From Basidiobolus meristosporus CBS 931.73 (taxonomy: Eukaryota > Basidiobolomycota > Basidiobolomycetes > Basidiobolales > Basidiobolaceae): 64,000 nt of DNA. The stretch is taken from positions 1 to 64,000 of the forward strand of contig MCFE01000163.1 of assembly GCA_002104905.1 (NCBI GenBank). Reading direction: 5' to 3'. The notes under the pieces are model-generated. The model ran no database searches and was not told the DNA's origin. It was given only the letters and a program-made list of their open reading frames with translations. This document shows, piece by piece, positions 21,833 to 35,259 of the stretch; position 1 is the first letter of the stretch; every line of letters starts with the position of its first letter. The position numbers and the translations under genes were made by a program.

Positions 21833-24800
21833 ATGGAGACTGAAAACGAAAAATCATCCGCCACAGATCTGACGAACAACGATGAGCTTACTATAGTGGA
21901 AACAGGTGAAAGGGGCTCTACCGGGATGTGGGGTGAACAAAGTGTAGTGGATGTAGAGACAGCCGAAGCCCATTACAAGCACTTGAGCCGTACATTAACT
22001 CGCGAGAGTATTCTAAAGCAAAGCAGGACTATCCAAACTAATGCGGCAGAAGAACAAGAGATGGAATTTAATCTGAAGGATTTCCTGCAAACCGCGGCTG
22101 ACAGCTATAAAAAAGAAGGGATCAAAGGGAAACGTATGGGGGTGACATTTAGAAATCTAACGGTGGTGGGCGAGGGAGCTGATGCCACTCATATTTCCGA
22201 TTTGACGACGCCGTTTGAAGTAATTGGGAGATGGTTAAACCCACTCAAATGGCTTACCAAGTCGCAGCGTGGTACCGACTTCAATATTCTCCATGATATT
22301 ACCGGCTTCGTAAGAGATGGTGAGATGCTTCTGGTGTTGGGTCGTCCAGGATCCGGGTGTACTACCTTCTTGAGAGTGATTGCTAATAAGCGCAAGGAGT
22401 ATAAAGCAGTGGAGGGAGCACTGGCTTATGGTGGTGTTCAGGCAGATGAATTTAGCCACTATAGGGGGGAGAGTATGTATGTAATGGAAGAAGATGTGCA
22501 CTATCCTACTCTGACCGTGTCTCAGACTTTGAAGTTTGCCTTGAAGACGAAAACTCCCGGCAAGCGTCTCCCCAACCAGACCCGCAACATGTTTGTATCC
22601 AACGTTCTTCACATGCTTGGAAGTATGTTCGGGCTCAACAAGGCGATGAACACCTTGGTTGGCAACGAGTTCGTCAGAGGCTTGTCAGGCGGTGAAAGAA
22701 AGCGTCTTAGGTAAGTGAAGCTGCATTGTGGACAGACTGCACCCCAGTCTAGCTCGACCAGTGGCCCATTCCTAGCTATTGATGACTGATTGCTAACATT
22801 TGTGTTTCTAGCATTGCTGAAGCTATGGCCTCAAGAAGTGCCATCAACTGCTGGGATTGCAGTACTCGTGGCTTGGATGCAGCCAGTGCCCTCGATTACG
22901 CCAAGTCACTCCGTGTCATGAGCAACACCCTGAACAAGACCACCATTGCCTCATTCTATCAGGCATCGGATAGTATCTACTATCAGTTTGACAAGGTGGT
23001 CATCCTTGACAAGGGAAGATGCATCTTCTTTGGCCCGGTACACAGAGCCAAGTCGTACTTCGAGGAGCTTGGATTCGTATGTCCCGCTCGTAAGAGCACA
23101 CCCGATTTCTTGACAGGAATCACCAATCCTCACGAGAGAGTGGTTGCTCCAGGATGGGAGGGCAAGACCCCCAGAACTGCTGCTGAGTTCGAGCAAGCAT
23201 TCCACGCCTCCTCTGACTACAAACTTCTCATGGAAGAGATGCAACAGTATGAGCGCTGGATTCAAGAGACAAACCCAGCCAACGAATTCAGGGATCATCT
23301 CCGTGAAGCAAAAGCAAAGACACTGCCAAAGAAATCGCCATATACCACATCCTATATTTCGGAGACCAAGGCGCTGCTCATTCGTCAGTTCCAGTTGATT
23401 TGGGGTGACAAAGCCTCTCTTGTTTCTAGAGCCTTTTCTGTGACATCCAAGGGCCTAATCTACGCCTCAGTCTTCTATCTAATGCAACTTAACGGCCTAG
23501 GAGCGTTCTCGCGTGGCGGTGCGCTCTTTTCGGTAATCCTGTTCATGTCAATGATATCACAATCAGAGTTACCAAATGCTCTGAAGGGTCGAACCATCCT
23601 TCAAAAGCACAAGGCCTACGCGATGTATCACCCATCATCATTCCATGTGGCACAGGTAATAAGCGATATCCCTATAGCCATCATGCAAAGTATGGTTTTC
23701 ACCTTCTGTAGTTACTTCATGTTTGGACTTGATCTTCGCGCGGACAAATTCTTCTTCTACTGGTTCACATTATGGGCGGTGGCGATGTGCATGACCGCCT
23801 ATTTTCGGCTGTGCGGGGCCATATCCAAAAATTACTTTTTGGCCAGTCAATTGTCCAGCACAATCTGGATCATTTTCCTATGTTATTCTGGGTATTTGAT
23901 CCCCTACTCTCAAATGCATCCCTGGTTGATCTGGGTTTACTGGATAAATCCGATGGCCTACGGATACAAAGCATTAATGGGGAATGAAATGAGAGACCAG
24001 GATTTCAGCTGTACGGGAGAAGAGGCCATCCCCTACGGTCCGACATACACTCAAGATAATTTCAAAAGCTGCACCTTTGCCGGTTCAAAACCTGGTCGGT
24101 TATATATTCCAGGGGATGATTATTTGAAGGCCTCTTACAATTTCACTTCGGGCCAGATGGCAGTCAGCATTATCGCCGTTCTTTTGTTTTGGGTGCTGTT
24201 TGTTGCTTGTACCGCCCTTGCTCTCGAAAAGATCGAGTTCACGCGTGCAGGGACCACTCGTAGTGTTTACAAGAAGGGTATGGCTCCAAAGAAGAACGAT
24301 ACCGAGGCCGAAGAGAAGGAGCTCAAAGAACAGGCTGACGAGGAGAAGAACGGTGACAAGCAATCCATGAACCTCAACACAAACACCACCTTCACCTGGC
24401 AACACATCAACTACACTGTTCCAGTGAAGGGCGGAAAGCGACAACTCCTCGATGACATCGGTGGCTGGATCAAGCCTGGAGAGATGACCGCCTTGATGGG
24501 CAGCTCCGGTGCTGGTAAGACCACGCTGCTGGACGTGCTCTCCAAGAGAAAGACCATTGGTGAGATCGAGGGTAGAATGTACCTCAATGGCGAGCCACTT
24601 GGAATCGATTTCGAGCGAATCACCGGCTATTGCGAGCAAATGGATGTGCATAACCCAGCTGTAAGTACCCTTTCTATCTATATGTCCTTGATGGCGTGGT
24701 TGTGGTTGTGGTGGGGACAGAGGTGGTGCTCCACGGATCACCGCCCAATGGGTCGCACCATAGCCGTCACCTTGACAACGACCCCTGCACACTCAACAGC

Positions 24801-26435
24801 TGACTAATCCCCTGCTTGTCCCTGATGTAGGCCACTGTTCGTGAGGCGCTCAGATTCTCTGCTTATCTTCGCCAGCCTCCGGAAGTCTCGAAGGAAGAGA
24901 AGGATGCCTACGTGGAGGAGATTCTGCACTTGATGGAGATGGAGCACATCGCCGAGGCGCTCATCGGTGACCTCGAGTCGGGTGCTGGTATTTCGGTGGA
25001 AGAGCGTAAGCGTTTGACCATCGGTATCGAGTTGGTGGCCAAGCCCAAGATCCTCTTCCTGGATGAGCCCACCTCCGGACTGGATGCCCAGAGTTCCTAC
25101 AACATCATCAAGTTTGTGCGCAAGCTGGCCGACCACGGAATGCCCTTGGTGTGTACCATCCATCAGCCAAGCTCGATTCTGTTCGAATACTTTGATCGCC
25201 TACTCCTATTGGCTCGTGGTGGCAAGACCGTGTACTTCGGGCCTATCGGAGAGAACTCCAGAGTGATGTTGGACTACTTCGAACGCAATGGGGCTCCACC
25301 ATGCCCTACCGAGGCTAACCCCTCGGAGTACATCTTGGACTGTATCGGAGCAGGTATCAACGGAAAGGCCAAGGCTGACTGGATCCAACTTTGGAAGGAC
25401 TCACCCGAAGCCACTGCCATTCAGGAAGAGCTTGAGGAGGTCCAGAAGAATATCAAGCCTCAGAACCCAGATGCAAGAGAGTTTGCATCTGGTGAGTGGG
25501 AGCAATTCAAGCTGGTCTACAAGCGTATGAACAAGACCTGGTGGCGCTCTCCTGATTACAATGTGGGACGGTTAGCAAAGGTGGCGGTGGTTGGATTACT
25601 CAACGGGTTTTCCTTCTGGAAACTTGGCGATTCTGTTATCGATCTACAAGCTAGAATCAACTCGATCTTCCAAATCTTGGTTCTTGGAACATCACTTGTG
25701 GTACTCTCCCAGCCTAAATTCATTGGAGAAAGACAATGGTTCAAACGGGAGTACGCCTCAAAATTCTACGGTTGGCGACCATTCGGGATTTCTATAGTTC
25801 TGGTGGAGATACCTTTCATGTTCATCTGTGCGGCACTGTGTATGTTCTGTGTCTATTGGACAGTTGGCTTCCAAGATAACAGCGATCGTCAAGGATACTA
25901 CTACATTATGTTTGTATTCTTCATGTGCTTCTGTACCTCGTTCGGACAAATGATCGCAGCTGCCTCCACTTCGCTCACACAAGCCTCTATCTTCAACTCC
26001 TTTTTGAACTCGTTCCTTAGTTTATTCTCAGGTCTACTGATGCCGCCGCAAGGACTTCCAACCTTCTGGCGCTCCTGGATGTACTGGATTGATCCGTACC
26101 ATTACTTTTTGGAAGGTCTGATGGTGAACGAGTTGCAAGATTTCAAAGTCAACTGCAAAGAGTCCGATTATGTAAGGTTCTTTGCCCCTTCTGGCCAGTC
26201 TTGTGGAAGCTACGCGGGCGAGTTCTTAAAGGTGGCACCGGGGTATCTGGCGAACAGCAATGCGACTGATGTTTGTCGCTACTGCCCATACACCTATGGC
26301 CAGGACTTCACCGCACCACTTGGATGGTCATTTGAGCACCGATGGAGAAATGCTGGCCTCATCATCGCATTCTGGTGTTTTAATCTGTGCATGGCAGTGA
26401 TTTTAGTATGGGTCTTCCGTAAAAATGCGCGTTAG
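21833..26435 (+). CDS. PDR/ABCG full-size ABC transporter, copy B
   Basis: Exons 21833-22710, 22812-24660 and 24831-26435; introns 101 and 170 bp; 1443 residues. An in-frame ATG at 21788 would add 15 residues. I prefer 21833 because it aligns with the starts of A and C and because 21788 overlaps a TATA-like string. Domain order and all ATP-site motifs are as in copy A. The extreme N-terminus, the second part of TMD1 (about 23460-24230) and most of TMD2 (25560-26435) differ clearly from A and C. The NBD blocks and both introns are nearly identical to copy C. I infer a different substrate range with homogenised ATPase parts. Codon choice in the divergent parts is less biased than in A and C. 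Confidence 0.95.
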
Positions 26436-27200
26436 AAATATGGCCCTTAAGCCTTGTATTTAGATAGATGTACTTGAGATAATAATAAATGATGTTCTCA
26501 GATCAACTGACTTGAAGTCTCATGATGGGGCATGGATATTAATCATTGAACATGTCAAACCCATTCCCGTCTCCTCGTACACTCTGTTAGGGAATGTGAA
26601 GCTTGGAACACTGAATGATCAGGAATATCAAGGGTTACGGTAGGGACAAGTAAGGAATATATCGGGGAGAAGATCCAATTAATTGTGTTACCTCTTGCCA
26701 AATAAGTCAACTGAATTTCGGTTCAATTAAGTTGAAAGTGTATTTGCAATTGACTTGCATGAGCTCATTGATTGAGATCTGTATTTATATTGGTGAATAC
26801 AATAATACAGTACATTTATTTGCTTAGGGTTAGATGATATACAATATCGGAGTGAGTCACTGGTGCCGCATTTAACCGAGGCCTAGCAATTCCACATGAG
26901 ATCGGTACAATTGATTTTACATAGCCAGCAACCCTGTATGAGGAAAGCGGGTGGTTACACCCGAGCAACTGCCCTTCAGCGTAAAGATTACGAGAGTAGC
27001 TGGATATGGCGTCGGCTGCATGGTGGTTGACGCAGTCATCTCTCCTTGTGAAAGTATATAAGTGGCCGAAAGTTGTGTGTTGAAGTTCGAAAACATTCCA
27101 TTCACTAATTTCTACAAGGGCATTGCTCTTCAATCCCTCGGAGTTCATTTATTTACTACATAGACGCCATCGATTTCTCTTTCCTATCTCTAATACCATA
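26436..27200. other. Intergenic between transporters B and C, about 765 bp
   Basis: 3' flank of B, with AATAAA-type poly(A) signals near 26484, and the promoter of C with a TATA box at 27054-27062. No coding feature supported. Confidence 0.5.
27054..27062 (+). promoter_or_regulatory. TATA box of transporter C
   Basis: GTATATAAG, about 140 bp upstream of the ATG at 27201, the same spacing as in copy A. Confidence 0.55.
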
Positions 27201-30200
27201 ATGAAGCCTACCAACGAAAACGAGGATCCTGAGCCAAACGACAAGAAGTCCCAGCTGAGAGACGAAGCTGACGAGCTGACCATGATCGAAAGCGGTGAAC
27301 GAGCCACCGGAGGTCAATGGGGTGGCCGCAGTATGGTGAACGTCGAGTCAGCCGAGCAGGAATTCAAGGACTTGGGAAGAACTCTCACAAGAGAAACCGC
27401 CCTCCAGCGTATCGCAACAAAGCACAGTAAGCTAGGTGCCGAACCCGAGAAAGGTGGAGCTGAGCCCCCGGACTTCGATTTGGCTGATTTCCTGACCGAG
27501 ACCACCAATGCTAGTGACAAGGAAGGAATCAAGCGCAAGAGAATGGGGGTGACCTTTAGAAACCTGACTGTGGTGGGTGAGGGAGCCGATGCCTCTCACA
27601 TCTCCGATTTGTTCACCCCCTTGGAAATCATCGGGCATTGGATCAATCCTATGAATTGGATCCGCAAAGGCCAACGCGGTACCGATTTCGATATCCTCCA
27701 TAATATTACTGGATTCTGTAAAGATGGTGAGATGCTTCTGGTTTTGGGTCGTCCAGGATCTGGATGTACCACCTTCCTGAGAGTGATTGCCAACAACACC
27801 GCCGACTACAAGGCTGTTTCTGGTGAGGTATCCTACGGCGGTGTCCCAGCAGAGGAATTCAAGAAATACCGTGGTGATAGTGTGTACGTGATGGAAGAAG
27901 ATGTGCACTATCCTACTCTGACCGTGTCTCAGACTTTGAAGTTTGCCTTGAAGACGAAAACTCCCGGCAGGCGTCTCCCCAACCAGACCCGCAACATGTT
28001 TGTATCCAGCATTCTTCACATGCTTGGAAGTATGTTCGGGCTCAACAAGGCGATGAACACCTTGGTTGGTAACGAGTTCGTCAGAGGTTTGTCAGGTGGT
28101 GAAAGAAAGCGTCTTAGGTAAGTGAAGCTGCATTGTGGACAGACTGCACCCCAGTCTAGCTCGACCAGTGGCCCATTCCTAGCTATTGATGACTGATTGC
28201 TAACATTTGTGTTTCTAGCATTGCTGAAGCTATGGCCTCAAGAAGTGCCATCAACTGCTGGGATTGCAGTACTCGTGGCTTGGATGCAGCCAGTGCCCTC
28301 GATTACGCCAAGTCACTCCGTGTCATGAGCAACACCCTGAACAAGACCACCATTGCCTCATTCTATCAGGCATCGGATAGTATCTACTATCAGTTTGACA
28401 AGGTGGTCATCCTTGACAAGGGAAGATGCATCTTCTTTGGCCCGGTACACAGAGCCAAGTCGTACTTCGAGGAGCTTGGATTCGTATGTCCCGCTCGTAA
28501 GAGCACACCCGATTTCTTGACAGGAATCACCAATCCTCACGAGAGAGTGGTTGCTCCAGGATGGGAGGGTAAGACCCCCAGAACTGCTGCTGAGTTCGAG
28601 CAAGCATTCCACGCCTCCTCTGACTACAAACTTCTCATGGAAGAGATGCAACAGTATGAGCGCTGGATTCAAGAGACAAACCCAGCCAACGAATTCAGGG
28701 ATCATCTCCGTGAAGCAAAGGCAAAGACATTGCCAAAGAAATCGCCATACACCACATCCTATGCCTCCGAGATCAAGGCATTGATTGTCCGTCAGTTCCA
28801 GTTGATTTGGGGCGACAAAGCCTCCCTTGTCTCCAGAGCCTTCTCTGTGACATCCAAGGGTTTGATCTACGCCTCAGTCTTCTACCTCATGCCCCTCACC
28901 GGTCTCGGAACATTCTCTCGTGGTGGTGCTCTGTTCTCCGTGGTACTTTTCATGTCGCTCGTGTCTCAATCCGAACTTCCAAACGCCCTGCAAGGACGTG
29001 GTATTCTGCAGAAGCATAAGGCCTACGCCATGTACCATCCTTCCTCTTTCCATATCGCTCAAGTGATCTGCGATATCCCAGTTAACATTATGCAGTCGAT
29101 TGTGTTTACCCTCTGCAGTTACTTCATGTTTGGGCTTGACCTCCGTGCGGACAAATTCTTCTTCTACTGGTTCTGTGTGTTTATGATCTCCATGTGTATG
29201 ACAGCGTACTATCGTTTGTGCGGTGCCGTTTCCAAGAACTACTTCATTGCCAGTCAGTTGTCTGGTACTGTTTGGATCGCTCTACTCTGTTACGCCGGCT
29301 ATCTTATTCCCTATCCGCAAATGCACCCTTGGTTGATGTGGATTTACTGGATCAATCCGATGGCTTACGGTTTCAAGGCATTGCTTTCCAATGAAATGCG
29401 CGATTTGATTTTCCGCTGTGAAGGAACTGATGCAGTCCCATTCGGCCCCACCTACACTAATCCCCAATACAAGAGCTGTACTATCGCCGGTAGTCAGCCA
29501 GGTCAACTTTCCGTACTAGGCGATGACTATCTCAACGCTACCTATGGCTATCTTACTTCGCAAATGGGTATTGATATCGTGGCAGTTATCCTCTTCTGGT
29601 TGTTCTTCGTTGCTTGCACCGCCCTCGCCCTCGAAAAGATCGAGTTCACCCACGGAGGTACTACTCGTAGTGTTTACAAGAAGGGTATGGCTCCAAAGAA
29701 GAACGATACCGAGGCTGAAGAGAAGGAGCTCAAAGAACAGGCTGACGAGGAGAAGAACGGTGACAAGCAATCCATGAACCTCAACACAAACACCACCTTC
29801 ACCTGGCAGCACATCAACTACACTGTTCCAGTGAAGGGCGGAAAGCGACAACTCCTCGATGACATCGGTGGCTGGATCAAGCCTGGAGAGATGACCGCCT
29901 TGATGGGCAGCTCCGGTGCTGGCAAGACCACGCTGCTGGACGTGCTCTCCAAGAGAAAGACCATTGGTGAGATCGAGGGTAGAATGTACCTCAATGGCGA
30001 GCCACTTGGAATCGATTTCGAGCGAATCACCGGCTATTGCGAGCAAATGGATGTGCATAACCCAGCTGTAAGTACCCTTTCTATCTATATGTCATTGATG
30101 GCGTGGTTGTGGTTGTGGTGGGGACAGAGGTGGTGCTCCACGGATCACCGCCCAATGGGTCGCGCCACAGCCGTCACCTTGACAACGACCCCTGCACACT

Positions 30201-31841
30201 CAACAGCTGACTAATCCCCTGCTTGCCCTGATGTAGGCCACTGTTCGTGAGGCGCTCAGATTCTCTGCTTATCTTCGCCAGCCTCCGGAAGTCTCGAAGG
30301 AAGAGAAGGATGCCTACGTGGAGGAGATTCTGCACTTGATGGAGATGGAGCACATCGCCGAGGCGCTCATCGGTGACCTCGAGTCGGGTGCTGGTATTTC
30401 GGTGGAAGAGCGTAAGCGTTTGACCATCGGTATCGAGTTGGTGGCCAAGCCCAAGATCCTCTTCCTGGATGAGCCCACCTCCGGACTGGATGCCCAGAGT
30501 TCCTACAACATCATCAAGTTTGTGCGCAAGCTGGCCGACCACGGAATGCCCTTGGTGTGTACCATCCATCAGCCAAGCTCGATTCTGTTCGAATACTTTG
30601 ACCGCCTACTCCTATTGGCTCGTGGTGGCAAGACCGTGTACTTCGGGCCTATCGGAGAGAACTCCAGAGTGATGTTGGACTACTTCGAACGCAATGGGGC
30701 TCCACCATGCCCTATCGAGGCTAACCCCTCGGAGTACATCTTGGACTGTATCGGAGCAGGTATCAACGGAAAGGCCAAGGCTGACTGGATCCAACTTTGG
30801 AAGGACTCACCCGAAGCCGCTGCCATTCAAGAAGAGCTTGAGGAGGTCCAGAAGAATATCAAGCCTCAGAACCCAGATGCCAAGGAATTTGCTACCACTG
30901 AATGGGAGCAATTCAAGCTGGTCTACAAGCGTATGAACAAGACCTGGTGGCGTTCACCTGATTACAACATGGGCCGTTTTGCCAAGGTTATTGTCGTCTG
31001 TTTGCTTAACGGTTTCTCGTTCTGGAAGCTTGGTGATTCCGCCGTGGATCTTCAGGCTAGAATTTTCTCGATTTTCCAAGTCTTGGTTCTTGGTACCTCT
31101 CTCGTCGTTCTTGCCCAGCCTAAGTTTATGTCCGAGCGTTTGTGGTTCAAGCGTGAGTACGCTTCGAAGCTTTATGGCTGGCGACCATTCGGATATTCCA
31201 TTGTACTTGTCGAGCTCCCGTATCTGGTGATTTGCGCGGCTTTGTGTATGTTCTGTGTCTACTGGACCATCGGATTCCAAGCAGTCAGCGATCGTGAAGG
31301 CTACTACTTCATTATGTTCTTGTTCTTCATGTTCTTCTCCGTCTCCTTCGGTCAGATGGTTGCAGCAGCCTCTGCCTCACTTACCCAGGCCTCTATCTTC
31401 AACTCGTTCCTCAACTCCTTCCTCAACTTGTTTGCCGGTCTCCTGATGACACCCCAAGGACTTCCAACCTTCTGGCGTTCATGGATGTACTGGCTTGATC
31501 CCTACCATTACTTCCTTGAAGGATTGATGGTCAATGAGTTGCAGGATTTCAAGGTTCACTGCAAGGGAAGTGATTTCGTCAAATTCTACGCTCCTGATGG
31601 CCAAACATGTGGAAGTTACGCGGCAGAGTTCCTCAAGCAAGCACCGGGCTACTTGGCTGACAACAACAGCACCGGACTGTGTAGCTACTGTCCATACACC
31701 AACGGCCAGGACTTCACCGCCACCTTGGGCTGGGACTTCAGCCATCGCTGGAGAAACCTTGGCATCACCATCGGATTCTGGGCCTTCAACATTTTCGTCA
31801 CCATTGTATTCATCTGGGTCTTCAGAAAGACCAAGCGTTAA
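27201..31841 (+). CDS. PDR/ABCG full-size ABC transporter, copy C
   Basis: Exons 27201-28117, 28219-30067 and 30237-31841; introns 101 and 169 bp; 1456 residues. The start is the ATG of MKPTNENEDPEPN, which follows a TATA box; the frame is open further upstream but without alignable sequence. NBD1 Walker A is near residue 183, its signature near 297, NBD2 Walker A near 870 and Walker B near 996. About six membrane spans follow each NBD. It is a tandem neighbour of copy B but closer to copy A in the N-terminus and both membrane domains. From about 27891 to 28760 it instead matches B (for example ETNPANEFRDHL, where A has EEQHPADEFKDHL). This is a patchwork best explained by gene conversion. 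Confidence 0.96.
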
Positions 31842-32285
31842 TCGCACCTTCTCCCGACCTTCAACCTACTAACGAAAATCCTTTGACTATCATTCAATTC
31901 ATCCTTATACTCATCATGTAAATTGAACCCAACCCAAAAGATTCCTCTTAGCATTATCCCATAGCATTACTATTTATTATCCCAGCAGTAGCGGTAATTC
32001 GCTGCCGCTCAATTATCCCCAAAGATTAATAATTAAAAAACATTCAAAATACCCAAGATACTGTCGCTATTCGATTCGTCCCCAGGCACTTAAACATCAT
32101 TCGTGGACACGGAAACTGGAGCGTCGCTCAATCGAACAAAAGGACCAAGATGAGCAAAGAGCTATTCATCCAGACAAAAGAACCAAGATGAGCAAAGAGC
32201 CATTCATTCAGACAAAAGAACCAAGATGAATAGAGATTGATTTTATTAAGTTCATGAGATTGGCAAGGATAACACGAATGTTCTA
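31842..32285. other. Intergenic, about 440 bp
   Basis: Convergent 3' flanks of transporter C and VPS26. Contains the 38-bp tandem repeat listed separately. Confidence 0.5.
32136..32231. repeat. 38-bp tandem repeat, about 2.5 units
   Basis: Units 32136-32173 and 32174-32211 and a partial unit to about 32231, each starting ACAAAAG(G/A)ACCAAGATGA. Units 1 and 2 differ at only a few bases. Confidence 0.8.
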
Positions 32286-33848
32286 TTACTCTTGTCCTTC
32301 AACGGGAGGCAAGCCATCATCCACTATGGAAAGGCTGGTTAGTAGGTGGCAGATCCATCGTGCCTAGAACTAGATATACCTCTGCGTCTATAGATAGTGA
32401 TCTCCTGTTGCTTGAAGTATCTACGGTTTTCTTCATCGATCAAGACCAAGTTGAGATAGTATCTGGTGGAGAATTTCTTGTTGACGTCTCTGTAGGTGGG
32501 GGTCAAGTCGAAGCCGCCAAGGAACAGCCGGATCGGGATGGTCTCCCCTTAAAGCAATGCTTAGTATGGGGAAGGCAAAAATTCACCAACATTCATCACT
32601 GTACCACGAATAGGAGCTCCATCCATGATCTCGAATTTGGTCAAGTTCTCGCTTTCGTTGTATTGGTTGGGAGCTACACACAGCCATAGGTTAGCGCAGG
32701 AGAGGCAATGGTGGGTGGGGATAAGACCGAACCTGAACCCGTGGTCTCTCGTCTGATAATCGACAGCTCCATGTGTTTGATTTTAATGCGGACCAGTAGG
32801 AAATAGATTTTCCCAACGATGACGTCTTTCAGATGGTATCTGCAGAACAGGAAATTGGGTCAGTGGACGTTTCCGTCGGTGGGCCAGGCGATGGATTTAC
32901 TTGGATTTGTTGTATTCGAACTCGATGTGAAGGCAATCTTCTATGCCGACCTCCATCTTGATCGAGTTGTTGGTGTCCAATGGCATTCTGTAGGAATACA
33001 CCCAGAAGTCCTTCTCCTTCACGAGATCGGAGAGTCTGCGGGAAACTGTCACCCGAATAAAGTATCTACATGACAATGAGTACTCGGACACTGAGGCAAA
33101 GCGGGAGATTGTGGTGGATGTGGATTACCTCAACTTCACGTTAATCCCCTGGTAGCTTTCGTACTGTTTTTCCACGTTTTTAAACTCGAAATCGAACGAG
33201 GTCGTCTCTCGGATCTCCCCAGGGACGGCCATCTCCTGTACCAATGACAAAAACTCGTAGTGGTTTCCCCTCTCGTAATATAGCTCTAGTGAGAGGGAGT
33301 TAGCGACTTCTCGGTCGGTCAAAGGCCAGTGGTCAATCCAAGTTACCGATATTTCCTACGAACTCCACCTTGATACCGTTGTGCTCAAAACGTTTCCCAT
33401 TCTTGACTTTGATAGTGACCTACAGTGGAGGGGGAAACCGAGATTCAGTCATCTTACACCAGAAAGGGGCGTGTACAAGGCGCCGAATATTCCTTCGGGT
33501 GTTGCTTCCCGTACGGAATAAATGGGGAGCAAGGAATGGGGGTGATGGGTAGTTCACCACACCGGGTAAGCGCCCTACCTTGCCAGAAACGGTCTCTCCA
33601 TCCAGATACAGGGGGAACTTTTCACGACGATCCTTGTCCACTTTTGCCTCGACTATCTTACGCTGGTCTTCGCCATCCAGAGTGATTTCGATATCTCCTG
33701 GTGGAGTCAACCCGAACAAGCTCTAGAAATTCCAACAAAAAAGTTACTAGTTGGTCGTGGACGGGCAGAGGAACATTCACGAGGGGACGTGATTTCGGTG
33801 GGGATGGTTGAGGGCTCATTGGAAAGAGATGCTTACTGCCATAGCCAT
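32286..33848 (-). CDS. VPS26: VPS26, retromer core subunit
   Basis: Nine exons: 33837-33848, 33579-33722, 33347-33419, 33129-33285, 32901-33065, 32733-32839, 32605-32673, 32380-32547, 32286-32323. They total 933 nt, or 310 residues. The arrestin-like fold shows family blocks in order: DGETVSGKVTIKVKNGKRFE, HNGIKVEFVGNIELYY, QEMAVPGEI, SFDFEFKNVEKQYESYQG, VTVSRRLSDLVKEKDFWVY, NNSIKMEVGIEDCLHIEFEY, KFEIMDGAPIRGE, NKKFSTRYYLNLVLIDEE and YFKQQEI. VPS26 binds VPS35 and cargo or sorting nexins and recycles receptors from endosomes to the Golgi. The last intron has a perfect TACTAAC branch site, and the gene ends with a 12-residue tail after it. Intron 33420-33578 is long (159 bp). Confidence 0.97.
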
Positions 33849-34383
33849 TTTTGGTATAGTTTATTATGAGAGAGAAATGCGCTGGTGTTTTCTCAGTTGC
33901 TGCCTACACTCGAAGTATTGGAAGTAACGTGGATACTTTGCTAAAATCCCGCCGACTCCACTGATTGGCCCCCTAGGGTAAACCAATTGGATTGCGTGTA
34001 AGGCTAATCATGGAATTAGCAGGCAGGATTAACTCACGGCTAACTTCATGGCCAATTTCCACCTCCCAATTCAGGTTGCTGCACATCCAACATTCAAACT
34101 GCAACATGTACGTGGCTGGCATCGCTGATGAAGACAAGCATGTTCGGAGTTATATATGTTTAATTAAGTATTGGGAAATATATGGGGATTGTTTAAAGGA
34201 ATACTAAAAAAATCGACTTTTTCTAGCAAAACAGTCTCCAAGGCAAAATTGGCCCTGGATTTCAGGAAGTGGGTCGATTTCAATGACGTAAGGGAGAAAA
34301 GGATGCGTGTGGTGGTTTCGATTAGCAAACCTTGGTTAGTAGAGTGGTGGTGGTTATGGCAGGATGGGAGTAAACCAACGGGC
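33849..34383. other. Intergenic, about 535 bp
   Basis: Upstream region of VPS26 and 3' flank of VMA16. The overlapping ORFs on both strands have no domain; nothing supported. Confidence 0.5.
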
Positions 34384-35259
34384 TCAGTGGGCGAATTCGC
34401 TGGCCTTGCCGGACTAGAAGACAAAGACTCTTTGTTAGCACAGATGGTCTGCTGATACTCATCACACATACAGGCCGCTACTTACAGTCAACAATCCAAC
34501 AATCAAACCGAATAGTCCCAACACGGATCCGAAAATCTCTACTACGAGAATCTTCACGAAAAGTTGGGCGTCTTGTGCGTCGGCCAATGCGGCGCTGGAT
34601 CCGGTGATTCCGACGCAAATACCACAGAAGAAGTTACAGAAGCCAACGGTAAGTCCGGCCCAGAAGAGGGAGAATCCTGGGGAAATTTCTCTAGTTGAGT
34701 GGCCAGTTACGTTGGTCAGGTGCGTACTGCTTTAGCGGACTTACCAGTATAGTAATGGCTGGGAGTGTATTCTCCACTGACGGTACCGAGTTTGGCTGAG
34801 AAGACGATGGCCATAATTACACCGTAGATAGCAACAACCTCACAGAAAATGATACTATAGACACGAATGGAGTGAGTATACCGTTGCTTCCAGGAAGACC
34901 CCTACTTTCTTCTTACCTAATAAGATTCTTGGTCTTGATTCTAGGAGTTCTAACGGCACCACCCAAGATGGAAGCACCAGTGACAAAGATACCCCTACAT
35001 CGAAAGAGTTAGCTTCACCTGGATCCAGGCGCAACACACGCATAACTTCTAGTTACCAAGCAGCTCCGACGACAGACAAGCCGATGCACAGAGAGATACC
35101 CAGCAAAGCCCACATGTAGGGGGAAGTCTCAGTTAGGAATAGGCCGAAGTTGAATGCTTCACCATTTCCAGTAAAGAGCAACCATAAAGCGTAAACGATG
35201 GCGAGGAATATGAAGAGATACACAATAATCTTCGACAAAACACTGTAATAGTAATTCAT
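34384..35259 (-). CDS. VMA16: V-ATPase proteolipid subunit c'' (VMA16)
   Basis: Five exons: 35057-35259, 34917-34994, 34745-34854, 34486-34688, 34384-34413. They total 624 nt, or 207 residues. An N-terminal span ([19 protein letters not shown]) sets c'' apart from c and c'. Then come [20 protein letters not shown], a loop [34 protein letters not shown] with the proton-carrying Glu, the span [17 protein letters not shown], and a C-terminal [19 protein letters not shown] span. It ends SGKASEFAH. The subunit forms part of the rotating proteolipid ring of the vacuolar proton pump. Splice joins were fixed by frame and family match; acceptor 34689 lies at the second of two adjacent AG sites. Confidence 0.96.
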
